Shown here in pieces: positions 16,188 to 23,353 of a DNA stretch of 25,569 nt. Each line of letters begins with the position of its first letter. The first letter of the stretch is position 1. Source of the DNA: an uncultured Marvinbryantia sp. (GTDB lineage Bacteria; Bacillota; Clostridia; Lachnospirales; Lachnospiraceae); assembly GCA_937915375.1 (NCBI GenBank), contig CALDMO010000004.1:1-25569 (forward strand), written 5' to 3'. Under the pieces are notes generated by a model that worked only from the letters and a program-made list of their open reading frames with translations, ran no database searches and was not told where the DNA came from. The translations under genes and the position numbers were made by a program.

Positions 16188-16862
16188 ATGGAGAAAATGG
16201 TAAACGTATATTTTTTCGGTAAGAAGTACAGTGTACCTGCGGATCTGACAATCATGACAGCGATGGAATATGCCGGATATACTTTAAAGCGTGGATGCGG
16301 CTGTCGTCATGGCTTCTGCGGCGCATGTGCGACCATTTACCGAATCAAAGGGAAAAATGAGTTGAAGACTTGTCTGGCTTGTCAGACACAGGTAGAGGAA
16401 GGGATGTATGTGGCAAGCATTCCGTTCTTCCCGACTGACAAGAGAACATACGAAATCGAAGACCTTCGCCCGAATCAGCAGGTGATGATGGAACTTTATC
16501 CGGAAATCTACAGCTGCATCGGCTGTAATGCCTGTACGAAAGCCTGTACGCAGGATCTGAACGTAATGCAGTACATTGCATATGCGCAGCGCGGTGAATT
16601 TGAAAAATGTGCGGAGGAATCGTTTGACTGTGTAAGCTGCGGCTGCTGTTCTGTGAGATGTCCGGCAGGTATTTCTCATCCGCAGGTAGGACTGTTGGCA
16701 AGACGTCTTACTGGAAAATATATCGCGCCGAAGGCAGAGCATCTGGAAAAACGTGTAGAAGAAATTAATCACGGGGAGTATGATGAGCTGATTGAGCAGA
16801 TTATGGCAAAACCGATTACGGAAATGAAAGAACTTTACAATACAAGAGAGATTGAAAAATAA
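16188..16862 (+). CDS. frdB: Fumarate-reductase iron-sulfur subunit, soluble type
   Basis: The 224-residue protein resembles FrdB/SdhB and the N-terminal half of methanogen TfrB. An N-terminal [2Fe-2S] domain has C39-x4-C44-x2-C47 and C62/C65. Two [4Fe-4S] motifs follow at C110-C113-C116-C120 and C148-C151-C154-C158, so the [3Fe-4S] seen in classical FrdB is probably a [4Fe-4S]. There is no C-terminal CCG domain, unlike TfrB, and no membrane-anchor gene next to it. Of the two ATGs, 16188 is chosen because GAAAGGA (16171-16177) is 10 bases upstream but only 1 base from ATG 16179; the open frame also runs back into flxA without meaning. frdA starts 13 bases after its stop. Confidence 0.88.
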   Translation: MEKMVNVYFFGKKYSVPADLTIMTAMEYAGYTLKRGCGCRHGFCGACATIYRIKGKNELKTCLACQTQVEEGMYVASIPFFPTDKRTYEIEDLRPNQQVMMELYPEIYSCIGCNACTKACTQDLNVMQYIAYAQRGEFEKCAEESFDCVSCGCCSVRCPAGISHPQVGLLARRLTGKYIAPKAEHLEKRVEEINHGEYDELIEQIMAKPITEMKELYNTREIEK

Positions 16863-16875
16863 GGAGGGTCAGTAC

Positions 16876-18501
16876 ATGTATGCACCATATCCAGAGTATA
16901 TGATGGAATCTGTCAAAAAGGTAGAGGCGACAAGACAGCAGCGTATGTCTGAAGAACCAAGACGTTTGACTGCGGACGAAAAAGACGCTCTCCTGAAAAA
17001 ATTTCATCCGGATTATAAAGAAGAAGCATTTGAGGAAATTAAAATCGGGCCGAATAAGGGTCAGAAGGCAAATAAAGAACTGGTACATCTTCTGCATTCC
17101 AACAGCCGTTTGCTGAAAGAAAAGGTAGATTTGAGCAAAGTGGATTATGATGTGGACGTATTGGTAATCGGTGGAGGCGGAGCAGGAGCATCCTGTGCGA
17201 TCGAAGCGCATAATGCCGGCGCGAAAGTGATGGTAGTGACGAAGCTTCGTATCGGAGACGCCAACACCATGATGGCAGAGGGCGGCATTCAGGCGGCTGA
17301 TAAAGAAAATGATTCCCCGGTACGGCATTATCTGGACGCGTTCGGCGGCGGTCATTTCGCGGCAAAACCGGAATTGGTAAAGAGACTTGTTATGGAAGCG
17401 CCGGACGCAATTAAATGGCTGAATGAACTCGGCGTAGAATTTGACAAAGAGGAAGATGGACGGATGATTACCACGCATGGCGGAGGTACGTCCAGAAAGA
17501 GAATGCACGCGGCGAAGGATTATTCCGGCGCTGAGATCATGCGTACTGTAAGAGATGAAGTACTTAATCTTGGTATTCCGGTGGTAGAATTTACCGCAGC
17601 CGTTGAGCTTATCAAAGATGAAAAAGGTCAGGCAGCAGGCGCGGTGCTTTTAAATATAGAGACCGGAGATTATTCGGTTGCCAGAGCCAAAACGGTTGTG
17701 ATCGCAACCGGAGGCGCGGGTCGTATGCATTATCAGGGATTTCCGACATCAAACCACTACGGCGCGACCGCGGACGGTTTGATTATGGGATATCGCGCGG
17801 GAGCACCGCTTTTGTATCAGGATTCGATTCAGTATCATCCGACTGGCGCGGTATATCCGGCGCAGATCCTCGGCGCACTTGTGACAGAGAAGGTTCGTTC
17901 TGTCGGTGCGCAGCTGGTGAATGCAAACGGAGAAGCCTATATTCACCCGCTGGAGACGCGTGATGTCAATGCGTCAGGCGTAATTCGTGAATGTATGGAA
18001 GGCCGCGGTGTAGAAGTGCCGGGCGGTGAAAAGGGCGTATGGCTGGATACACCGATGATTGAACTTATCGGAGGCGAGGGAACGATCGAAAAGAGAATTC
18101 CGGCGATGTTCCGTATGTATATGAATTACGGCATTGATATGAGAAAGGTTCCGATCCTCATTTATCCGACTTTGCACTATCAGAACGGCGGTCTGGAGAT
18201 CGAGGGTGACGGTTTCACAAAAGCGATTCCGAATCTGCTGGTAGCAGGAGAGGCTGTTGGCGGTATCCACGGAAGAAATCGTCTGATGGGCAACTCACTT
18301 TTAGATATTATCGTGTTTGGCCGCAACGCAGGAAAGGCAGCGGCGGCAAAAGCAAAGAACGTAGAACTTGGAACTATGAATCTGGATCATCTGGAACGCT
18401 ATGCGGAAGAATTAAAAGCGGCAGGTGTGGAGACAAAAGATGTTTCTCCGCTTCTTCTTCCCAAATATGCGCGTCATGAAAGAGCTTTGACGGAATTCTA
18501 A
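16876..18501 (+). CDS. frdA: Fumarate-reductase flavoprotein subunit with noncovalent FAD
   Basis: The 541-residue enzyme should reduce fumarate to succinate in the cytosol. A 90-residue charged N-terminal extension precedes the FAD fold (VLVIGGGGAGASC, G99). The segment that normally reads SHTxAAQGG is ANTMMAEGG, with Asn130 at the covalent-FAD histidine, so FAD is probably noncovalent, as in thiol:fumarate reductase and L-aspartate oxidase. Catalytic-type residues are kept: H321 in HPTG, R341 in EKVRSVG, H434 in LHYQNGG and R469 in HGRNRLMGNSLLD. The usual helical C-terminal domain of FrdA/SdhA is shortened. ATG 16876 has AAGGAGGG seven bases upstream; a TTG at 16852 overlaps frdB and is less likely. 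L-aspartate oxidase was considered, but the frdB partner and absence of nadA/nadC argue against it. Confidence 0.88.
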   Translation: MYAPYPEYMMESVKKVEATRQQRMSEEPRRLTADEKDALLKKFHPDYKEEAFEEIKIGPNKGQKANKELVHLLHSNSRLLKEKVDLSKVDYDVDVLVIGGGGAGASCAIEAHNAGAKVMVVTKLRIGDANTMMAEGGIQAADKENDSPVRHYLDAFGGGHFAAKPELVKRLVMEAPDAIKWLNELGVEFDKEEDGRMITTHGGGTSRKRMHAAKDYSGAEIMRTVRDEVLNLGIPVVEFTAAVELIKDEKGQAAGAVLLNIETGDYSVARAKTVVIATGGAGRMHYQGFPTSNHYGATADGLIMGYRAGAPLLYQDSIQYHPTGAVYPAQILGALVTEKVRSVGAQLVNANGEAYIHPLETRDVNASGVIRECMEGRGVEVPGGEKGVWLDTPMIELIGGEGTIEKRIPAMFRMYMNYGIDMRKVPILIYPTLHYQNGGLEIEGDGFTKAIPNLLVAGEAVGGIHGRNRLMGNSLLDIIVFGRNAGKAAAAKAKNVELGTMNLDHLERYAEELKAAGVETKDVSPLLLPKYARHERALTEF

Positions 18502-18506
18502 AAAAA

Positions 18507-18538
18507 TGTGCGCCGAGGCTGAAAAGCCGAGGCGCGCA
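18507..18538 (+). other. GC-rich hairpin with GAAA tetraloop between frdA and the antiporter gene
   Basis: GCGCC-GA-GGCT (18510-18520), loop GAAA, AGCC-GA-GGCGC (18525-18535). The two GA steps face each other and can form tandem sheared G-A pairs. There is no T run afterwards, so it is not an ordinary terminator; it may protect or separate segments of the mRNA. Confidence 0.65.
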
Positions 18539-18560
18539 GGCAGAAAAGAGGAAACGGAAA

Positions 18561-19724
18561 ATGCAGATTTTAACATGGTTTCAGGAGAATGTTTTTTCCA
18601 ATACACTGATGATTGTTTTTACAGTTGCGGTGCTCGGATATCTGGTGGGCAGTATCAAGATAAGCGGTATTGAACTTGGAACGGCGGGAATTTTGTTGGT
18701 AGCGCTGGTGTTCGGTCATTTTGGAATTGAAGTGCCGGATATGGTACGGGAACTTGGGCTGATCTGTTTTGTGACTTCCGTCGGTTTTATTGCGGGTCCC
18801 AAATTTTTCCGCAATTTCAAACTGAACGCAAAATCGTATATTTTGCTGGGATTGATTATTATCGCGGCAGGTGCGCTGACTTGTACAGCGATTATTAAAG
18901 TTTTTCGGGTGCCGACGGATGTCAGTGTCGGCATGATGGCAGGCGCGCTGACCAGTACGCCCGGACTTGCTGCAGCGCTTGAAGCAACGGGCTCTGATGC
19001 GGCTTCTGTGGGCTATGGGATTGCTTATCCATTTGGGGTGGTTGGAGTGGTGCTGTTCGTACAGCTGATTCCGAAACTTTTAAAGACAGATATGGCAGCG
19101 GAGCGTGCGGCATTTGAAGCGGCTGTTGATGTGGGAGAAGCGGAATTTCGCAAGGATCATAAAGAAGCATTATTTTATGCGGACAGTATGGGATTTTTCC
19201 CGTTTTCTCTGGCAATCATGCTGGGCATTGTGCTGGCGAAAATCCAGATTCCGCTTCCGGGCGGCGCTGTTTTTTCTCTGGGAACGTCCGGAGGTCCGCT
19301 GATTGCGGGGCTGGTGCTCGGTCATTTTGGCAAAATCGGAAAGCTTAGCGTTAAAGTAGAGAAACATGTTTTGGAATGTTTGCGGGAATTTGGTCTGGCG
19401 TTGTTCTTGATCGGCGCAGGCGTGCAGGCGGGAGCCGGCTTTGTAGAAATTTTAAAGGAGCAGGGCGTTTTACTGTTTGTGTACGGAGCGCTTATGACAC
19501 TGATTCCGATGCTGCTTGGTTATGTGTTTGCGGTAAAGGTATTAAAACTGAGTTTGTTTAATACGCTTGGTTCTATTTGCGGCGGTATGACAAGTACACC
19601 GGCTCTGGGAACACTGATCCGTGTAACAGAGACGGACGACGTGGCTTCCGCTTATGCAGCAACCTATCCGGTGGCGCTCGTCATTGTTGTACTGGCATGT
19701 CAGTTTATAGGAATCTTTTTGTAA
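18561..19724 (+). CDS. AspT/YidE-type aspartate:alanine-exchanger family transporter, short form
   Basis: The 387-residue membrane protein has about ten hydrophobic helices in two repeats. Each carries the AAEx-family signature: MAGALTSTPGLAAALEAT...YGIAYPFGVVGVV in the first half and GGMTSTPALGTLIRVTET...AATYPVALVIVV in the second. Well-known members such as AspT are about 540-560 residues, with two TrkA_C/RCK domains between the halves; here only a short charged linker (residues about 178-210) is present. Family members exchange dicarboxylic amino acids or related acids. The position after frdBA and before fumAB suggests exchange of aspartate, malate or fumarate for succinate, which is inference. 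GAGG lies before the ATG. It is probably in the frd transcript. Confidence 0.82.
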   Translation: MQILTWFQENVFSNTLMIVFTVAVLGYLVGSIKISGIELGTAGILLVALVFGHFGIEVPDMVRELGLICFVTSVGFIAGPKFFRNFKLNAKSYILLGLIIIAAGALTCTAIIKVFRVPTDVSVGMMAGALTSTPGLAAALEATGSDAASVGYGIAYPFGVVGVVLFVQLIPKLLKTDMAAERAAFEAAVDVGEAEFRKDHKEALFYADSMGFFPFSLAIMLGIVLAKIQIPLPGGAVFSLGTSGGPLIAGLVLGHFGKIGKLSVKVEKHVLECLREFGLALFLIGAGVQAGAGFVEILKEQGVLLFVYGALMTLIPMLLGYVFAVKVLKLSLFNTLGSICGGMTSTPALGTLIRVTETDDVASAYAATYPVALVIVVLACQFIGIFL

Positions 19725-19743
19725 CGGTTCAGGCAGACAGAAT

Positions 19744-19752
19744 TGTTATAAT
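19744..19752 (+). promoter_or_regulatory. Extended -10 promoter of fumAB
   Basis: TGTTATAAT is a perfect extended -10 (TGnTATAAT) in the 63-base gap before fumA. No good -35 is seen at the normal distance, which extended -10 promoters tolerate. Confidence 0.45.
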
Positions 19753-19787
19753 GAAATAATATTAAATACATTATGGAGGTGGGTTTC

Positions 19788-20630
19788 ATGCGAGAGATTC
19801 AGGTGCAGCAGATTACAGATGTAGTAGAGAGATTGTGTATTGAAGCAAATCAATATCTTCCGAAAGATGTGCAGTGTGCGATTAAAAACTGCCGTGCATG
19901 TGAGGACTGGGAGATCGCGCAGGGGGTTCTGGATAAAATCATCACAAATTTTGAAATCGCGGAAAAGGAAGATGTGCCGATTTGTCAGGATACTGGTATG
20001 GCATGTGTATTTCTGGAGATTGGTCAGGATGTGCATATTGTGGGCGGCAATCTGGCGGAAGCGGTTGACGAGGGTGTTCGCCGCGGTTACGATAAGGGAT
20101 ATTTGAGAAAATCGGTAGTGGCAGATCCGGTTCGCCGCGGTAATACCGGTGATAATACGCCGGCAATGCTTTATACGGAGATCGTTCCGGGTGAACAGAT
20201 CAAGGTAACGGTAGGTCCGAAAGGCTTTGGAAGTGAAAATATGAGTGCAATCCGTATGTTTAAGCCATCAGCCGGGCTGCAGGGCATCAAGGATTTTATT
20301 TTGGAGACGGTGGAAGCGGCAGGTCCGAATCCATGCCCGCCGATGGTAATCGGTGTCGGAATCGGCGGAACCTTCGATAAGGCGGCGCTTCTGGCGAAAA
20401 AAGCGTTGATGCGCCCGATTGATTCTTCCAACCCGGATCCGTATTATGCAGATCTGGAAAAAGAAATGCTGGAAAAAGTAAATAAACTTGGTATCGGACC
20501 GCAGGGATTTGGCGGAAAAACTACTGCGATCGGTTTAAATATTGAAACTTTGCCGACGCACATTGCGGGAATGCCGTGTGCGATTAACATCAACTGTCAT
20601 GTAACACGTCATAAATCGGAGGTGATCTAG
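19788..20630 (+). CDS. fumA: Class I fumarate hydratase, alpha subunit
   Basis: This is the N-terminal catalytic-cluster part of the oxygen-sensitive [4Fe-4S] fumarase/tartrate dehydratase family, which interconverts malate and fumarate. The 280-residue chain shows PICQDTGMACVFLEIG, RRGNTGDNTPAMLY, NPCPPMVIGVGIGGTFDKAALLAKKALMRP and GFGGKTTAIGLNIE, with Cys ligands in the first, third and last (INCHVTRH) regions. ATG 19788 is preferred over the ATG 15 bases upstream because GGAGGTG lies between the two. The beta subunit follows after one base. L-tartrate dehydratase (TtdAB) has the same layout, but the Mdh and FrdAB neighbours favour fumarase. Confidence 0.9.
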   Translation: MREIQVQQITDVVERLCIEANQYLPKDVQCAIKNCRACEDWEIAQGVLDKIITNFEIAEKEDVPICQDTGMACVFLEIGQDVHIVGGNLAEAVDEGVRRGYDKGYLRKSVVADPVRRGNTGDNTPAMLYTEIVPGEQIKVTVGPKGFGSENMSAIRMFKPSAGLQGIKDFILETVEAAGPNPCPPMVIGVGIGGTFDKAALLAKKALMRPIDSSNPDPYYADLEKEMLEKVNKLGIGPQGFGGKTTAIGLNIETLPTHIAGMPCAININCHVTRHKSEVI

Positions 20631-20631
20631 G

Positions 20632-21189
20632 ATGGAAAAACATATTACTCTTCCATTAACAGCAGAACTTGCAAAAACACTGCATGCCGGCGATACGGTT
20701 TATCTGACTGGTGAAATTTATACATCCAGAGATGCGGGGCATAAAAGAATGTGTGAAGCTCTGGCAAGAGGCGAGCAGCTTCCATTTGATCCGGAAAATG
20801 CGACTATTTATTATGTGGGACCGACACCGGCAAAACCGGGTGAAGTGATCGGATCCGCGGGACCGACCACCAGCGGACGTATGGATGCCTACGCGCCGAC
20901 GATGATGTCTGTGGGTGCCAGAGGAATGATTGGAAAGGGTGCGCGGCTTCCGGAGGTTGTTGACGCGATGAAAAAATACAGCGGCGTGTATTTTGGCGCG
21001 ATTGGCGGAGCAGGTGCTCTGCTGGCAAAATGTATCAAAAAAGCGGAACTGATCGCATACGAAGATCTTGGCGCGGAAGCACTGCGGAAATTGTATGTGG
21101 AGGAGATGCCTCTGGTTGTCATTATTGACAGTGAGGGAAATAATCTTTATGAGGAAGGCCGAAAGGCTTATCTTGATTCCAAAAAATAA
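20632..21189 (+). CDS. fumB: Class I fumarate hydratase, beta subunit
   Basis: The 185-residue protein corresponds to the C-terminal domain of single-chain class I fumarases. Diagnostic segments are LHAGDTVYLTGEIYTSRDAGHKRM, YYVGPTPAKPGEVIGSAGPTTSGRMDAYAP, MIGKG and YFGAIGGAGALLAKCIKKAE. The start is one base after the fumA stop, with GGAGG just inside the fumA end. Both subunits are needed for activity in two-subunit fumarases. Confidence 0.92.
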   Translation: MEKHITLPLTAELAKTLHAGDTVYLTGEIYTSRDAGHKRMCEALARGEQLPFDPENATIYYVGPTPAKPGEVIGSAGPTTSGRMDAYAPTMMSVGARGMIGKGARLPEVVDAMKKYSGVYFGAIGGAGALLAKCIKKAELIAYEDLGAEALRKLYVEEMPLVVIIDSEGNNLYEEGRKAYLDSKK

Positions 21190-21223
21190 TTAGATTCTGC
21201 GGGAACACAAGGAGGACATGAGG

Positions 21224-21904
21224 GTGAAACAGCCGCAAATGTATATGTCGCAATCATATTTTGTAGGACTTTTGCTGGCATTTGCCGGCGGTTACCTGGA
21301 TGTATACACGTATGTGTGCCGGGGAGGTGTGTTTGCCAATGCGCAGACCGGGAATATGGTATTGCTGGCAATCAATCTGGCGGAGAAGAATCTGGAAATG
21401 GTCTTAAAATATACGCTGCCGATTCTCGCGTTTATGGCAGGGGTTCTGATTGTAGAGGAAATTCGTTACCGATTCCGTTTTAATACGAAGATACACTGGA
21501 GACAGATTATCATTGCGCTTGAGCTGCTTGTGTTGGGATGCATTGCGTTTGTTCCGTCTGGTGTAAATGATGATCTGGTGAATATCGCTGTGGCATTTGT
21601 CTGCTCGATGCAGGTGGAAAGTTTCCGTACTTTTGAGGGAAGCAGCAGCTATACGACTACGATGTGTACCGGAAATCTGCGTACGGCAACAGAGCATTTG
21701 TTTTATGCAAGGGTAAATAAGGATCATGCGAAGCAGAAGAAAAGTTTGAAATATTACGGAATTATCGCTGTCTTTATTGTCGGAGCGACATTCTCGATGC
21801 TCATCACACAAAAGTACGGGGAGAAATCCATTTTACTTGCCTGCTTTCTGCTTCTGCTGGTATTTGTATTGATGTTTATTCCGGTACAGGAACGAAAGCA
21901 GTAA
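21224..21904 (+). CDS. YoaK/DUF1275 family membrane protein
   Basis: This integral membrane protein of unknown function has about six hydrophobic segments in some 226 residues. The family signature is clear: FVGLLLAFAGGYLDVYTYVCRGGVFANAQTGNMVLL at the start and MQVESFRTFEGSSSYTTTMCTGNLRTATEHL in the second half, two similar TGN-containing motifs. I prefer GTG 21224, eight bases after AAGGAGG; ATG 21218 is only two bases from it. It lies 34 bases after fumB and may ride on the fumAB transcript, but nothing in it points to fumarate metabolism. Confidence 0.85.
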   Translation: MKQPQMYMSQSYFVGLLLAFAGGYLDVYTYVCRGGVFANAQTGNMVLLAINLAEKNLEMVLKYTLPILAFMAGVLIVEEIRYRFRFNTKIHWRQIIIALELLVLGCIAFVPSGVNDDLVNIAVAFVCSMQVESFRTFEGSSSYTTTMCTGNLRTATEHLFYARVNKDHAKQKKSLKYYGIIAVFIVGATFSMLITQKYGEKSILLACFLLLLVFVLMFIPVQERKQ

Positions 21905-21922
21905 AAAATTTAGAAAAGAGTA

Positions 21923-21950
21923 TTGACATAAAGTATATACTGTATATAAT
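21923..21950 (+). promoter_or_regulatory. Consensus sigma-A promoter of the GntR-ABC operon
   Basis: Perfect TTGACA (21923-21928) and perfect TATAAT (21945-21950) with a 16-base spacer. The -10 box and spacer lie inside a long operator dyad, so the promoter should be strong unless repressed. Confidence 0.88.
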
Positions 21951-21975
21951 GATATATATACAGTATATACTTTAT
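21928..21975. promoter_or_regulatory. 48-bp dyad operator, probably for the adjacent GntR/YtrA-type repressor
   Basis: Arms 21928-21948 and 21955-21975 are perfect 21-base inverted repeats around AATGAT. Each arm also holds the smaller palindrome AGTATATACT, giving a nested structure that could bind two dimers. It covers the promoter spacer and the -10 box. Confidence 0.8.
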
Positions 21976-22034
21976 TGCGTTTATTGGAAGGAGACGTCCG
22001 GAAAATAAATGCGTGTCTCTAAAGGAGTAATTTG

Positions 22035-22409
22035 ATGAAAATTATTATTTCAAATCAATCTGAATTTCCGATTTATGCGCAGATACGGGATCAGATAAAG
22101 GAGCAGATTTTAAATGGAAAAATAAAAGAAGGAACGGTGCTTCCGTCTATCCGTCAGCTGGCAAAGGAGCTTGGCATCAGCGTAATTACAACGACGAGAG
22201 CATACCGGGAGCTGGAGGCAGAAGGCTATATTGCCTCTGTGCAGGGAAAGGGAAGTATTGTCTTAAAAAGAGACAATCAGCTGTTGACGGAACAGGTGCA
22301 AAGGCAGATAGAGGAGCATCTGGATGCGGCAATCACCGCTTCCAGACAGCTTCAGATGACAGACGAAGAATTGGTGCAGACTCTGAAACTGCTGCAGGAA
22401 AATCGTTGA
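22035..22409 (+). CDS. GntR-family (YtrA subfamily) transcriptional regulator
   Basis: The 124-residue protein has an N-terminal winged helix (PIYAQIRDQIKEQILNGKIKEGTVLPSIRQLAKELGISVITTTRAYRELEAEGYIASVQGKGSIV) and only a short helical tail of about 45 residues in place of a ligand-binding domain. This is the YtrA layout, typically encoded with ABC transporters and acting as an autorepressor. ATG 22035 follows AAAGGAG by seven bases. The dyad at 21928-21975 is its likely operator. The ABC ATPase gene follows. Confidence 0.92.
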   Translation: MKIIISNQSEFPIYAQIRDQIKEQILNGKIKEGTVLPSIRQLAKELGISVITTTRAYRELEAEGYIASVQGKGSIVLKRDNQLLTEQVQRQIEEHLDAAITASRQLQMTDEELVQTLKLLQENR

Positions 22410-22492
22410 TTATGTTACTTTTTTTAAGTCGGAAATGGCGGCATATTTCACAGGAGAAATGCATTGACAGACAGAAAGGAGCAAATGGTCAC

Positions 22493-23353
22493 ATGGGTGA
22501 GAATGTATTAGAGGTAAGGAGACTGAGCAAACAATACCAAAATTTTGCATTGCAGGATATCAGCTTTACATTGCCGAAAGGCTATATTATGGGATACGTT
22601 GGGCAGAACGGTGCAGGTAAGACGACAACTTTAAGTTCGATCATGCATTTGGTAAAGGCGGATGAAGGGGACATAAATGTAGACGGAATACGTTATGAGG
22701 AGGATGAGGTAACCTATAAGGAAGCCATTGGTTATATTGGAGACAGTGCAAGCATGATGCCGGATTTCACTTTAAAGCAGGTGCGCACGATTTTAAAAGA
22801 TTTTTATCCGACCTATCAGGCACAGAAATTTGACGCGCTTGTGAAAAAATGGAAGCTGCCGGAGAAAAAGAAAGTAAAAGATTTTTCCCGCGGTATGCGG
22901 GTTAAGCTGATGTTTGCTATGGTACTTTCAAGAGAGACAAAGCTGTTGATTCTTGATGAAGCCACGAATGGATTGGATCCGGTGGTACGTCAGGAAATTT
23001 TACAACTGCTGCAGGAATATATCAGCGACGGGGAACACAGCGTATTGTTTTCTACGCATATGTTGAGTGACCTGGAGGATATTGCCGACTATATTTTTTT
23101 TATCGACGGCGGCAGAAAGGTTTTCTTTGAGACAAAAGAAGAGTTACAGGAAAATTTTGTGTTGGTAAAAGGCGGACAGGAGGATCTGGACGTGCAGACG
23201 CGCAGACTGCTGATCGGTATTCAAGAAAGCGGCATTGGGTTTGAAGCACTGGCAAAAACGGATGACGGCGCTTACCTGTCTGGGAAATGTCTGCTGGAGA
23301 AACCAACGATTGACAAGATCGTGGTGCATATGATCAAAGGAATGGAGGAGTAG
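22493..23353 (+). CDS. ABC transporter ATP-binding protein (YtrB-like)
   Basis: The 286-residue nucleotide-binding protein has Walker A GQNGAGKTTT, a divergent signature FSRGMRVKLM, Walker B LLILDEATNGLDP, and the H-loop FSTHMLSD. An open frame extends upstream to 22406, but ATG 22493 with AAAGGAG 11 bases before it gives the usual start (MGENVLEVRRLSKQY). It pairs with the following membrane protein and is under the GntR regulator. Such YtrA-linked systems often respond to cell-envelope stress; the substrate is unknown. Confidence 0.93.
   Translation: MGENVLEVRRLSKQYQNFALQDISFTLPKGYIMGYVGQNGAGKTTTLSSIMHLVKADEGDINVDGIRYEEDEVTYKEAIGYIGDSASMMPDFTLKQVRTILKDFYPTYQAQKFDALVKKWKLPEKKKVKDFSRGMRVKLMFAMVLSRETKLLILDEATNGLDPVVRQEILQLLQEYISDGEHSVLFSTHMLSDLEDIADYIFFIDGGRKVFFETKEELQENFVLVKGGQEDLDVQTRRLLIGIQESGIGFEALAKTDDGAYLSGKCLLEKPTIDKIVVHMIKGMEE

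Noticed and set aside
16876..18501. FrdA as L-aspartate oxidase (NadB)
   Set aside because: NadB also lacks covalent FAD, but here an FrdB-type Fe-S subunit is adjacent and nadA/nadC are absent.
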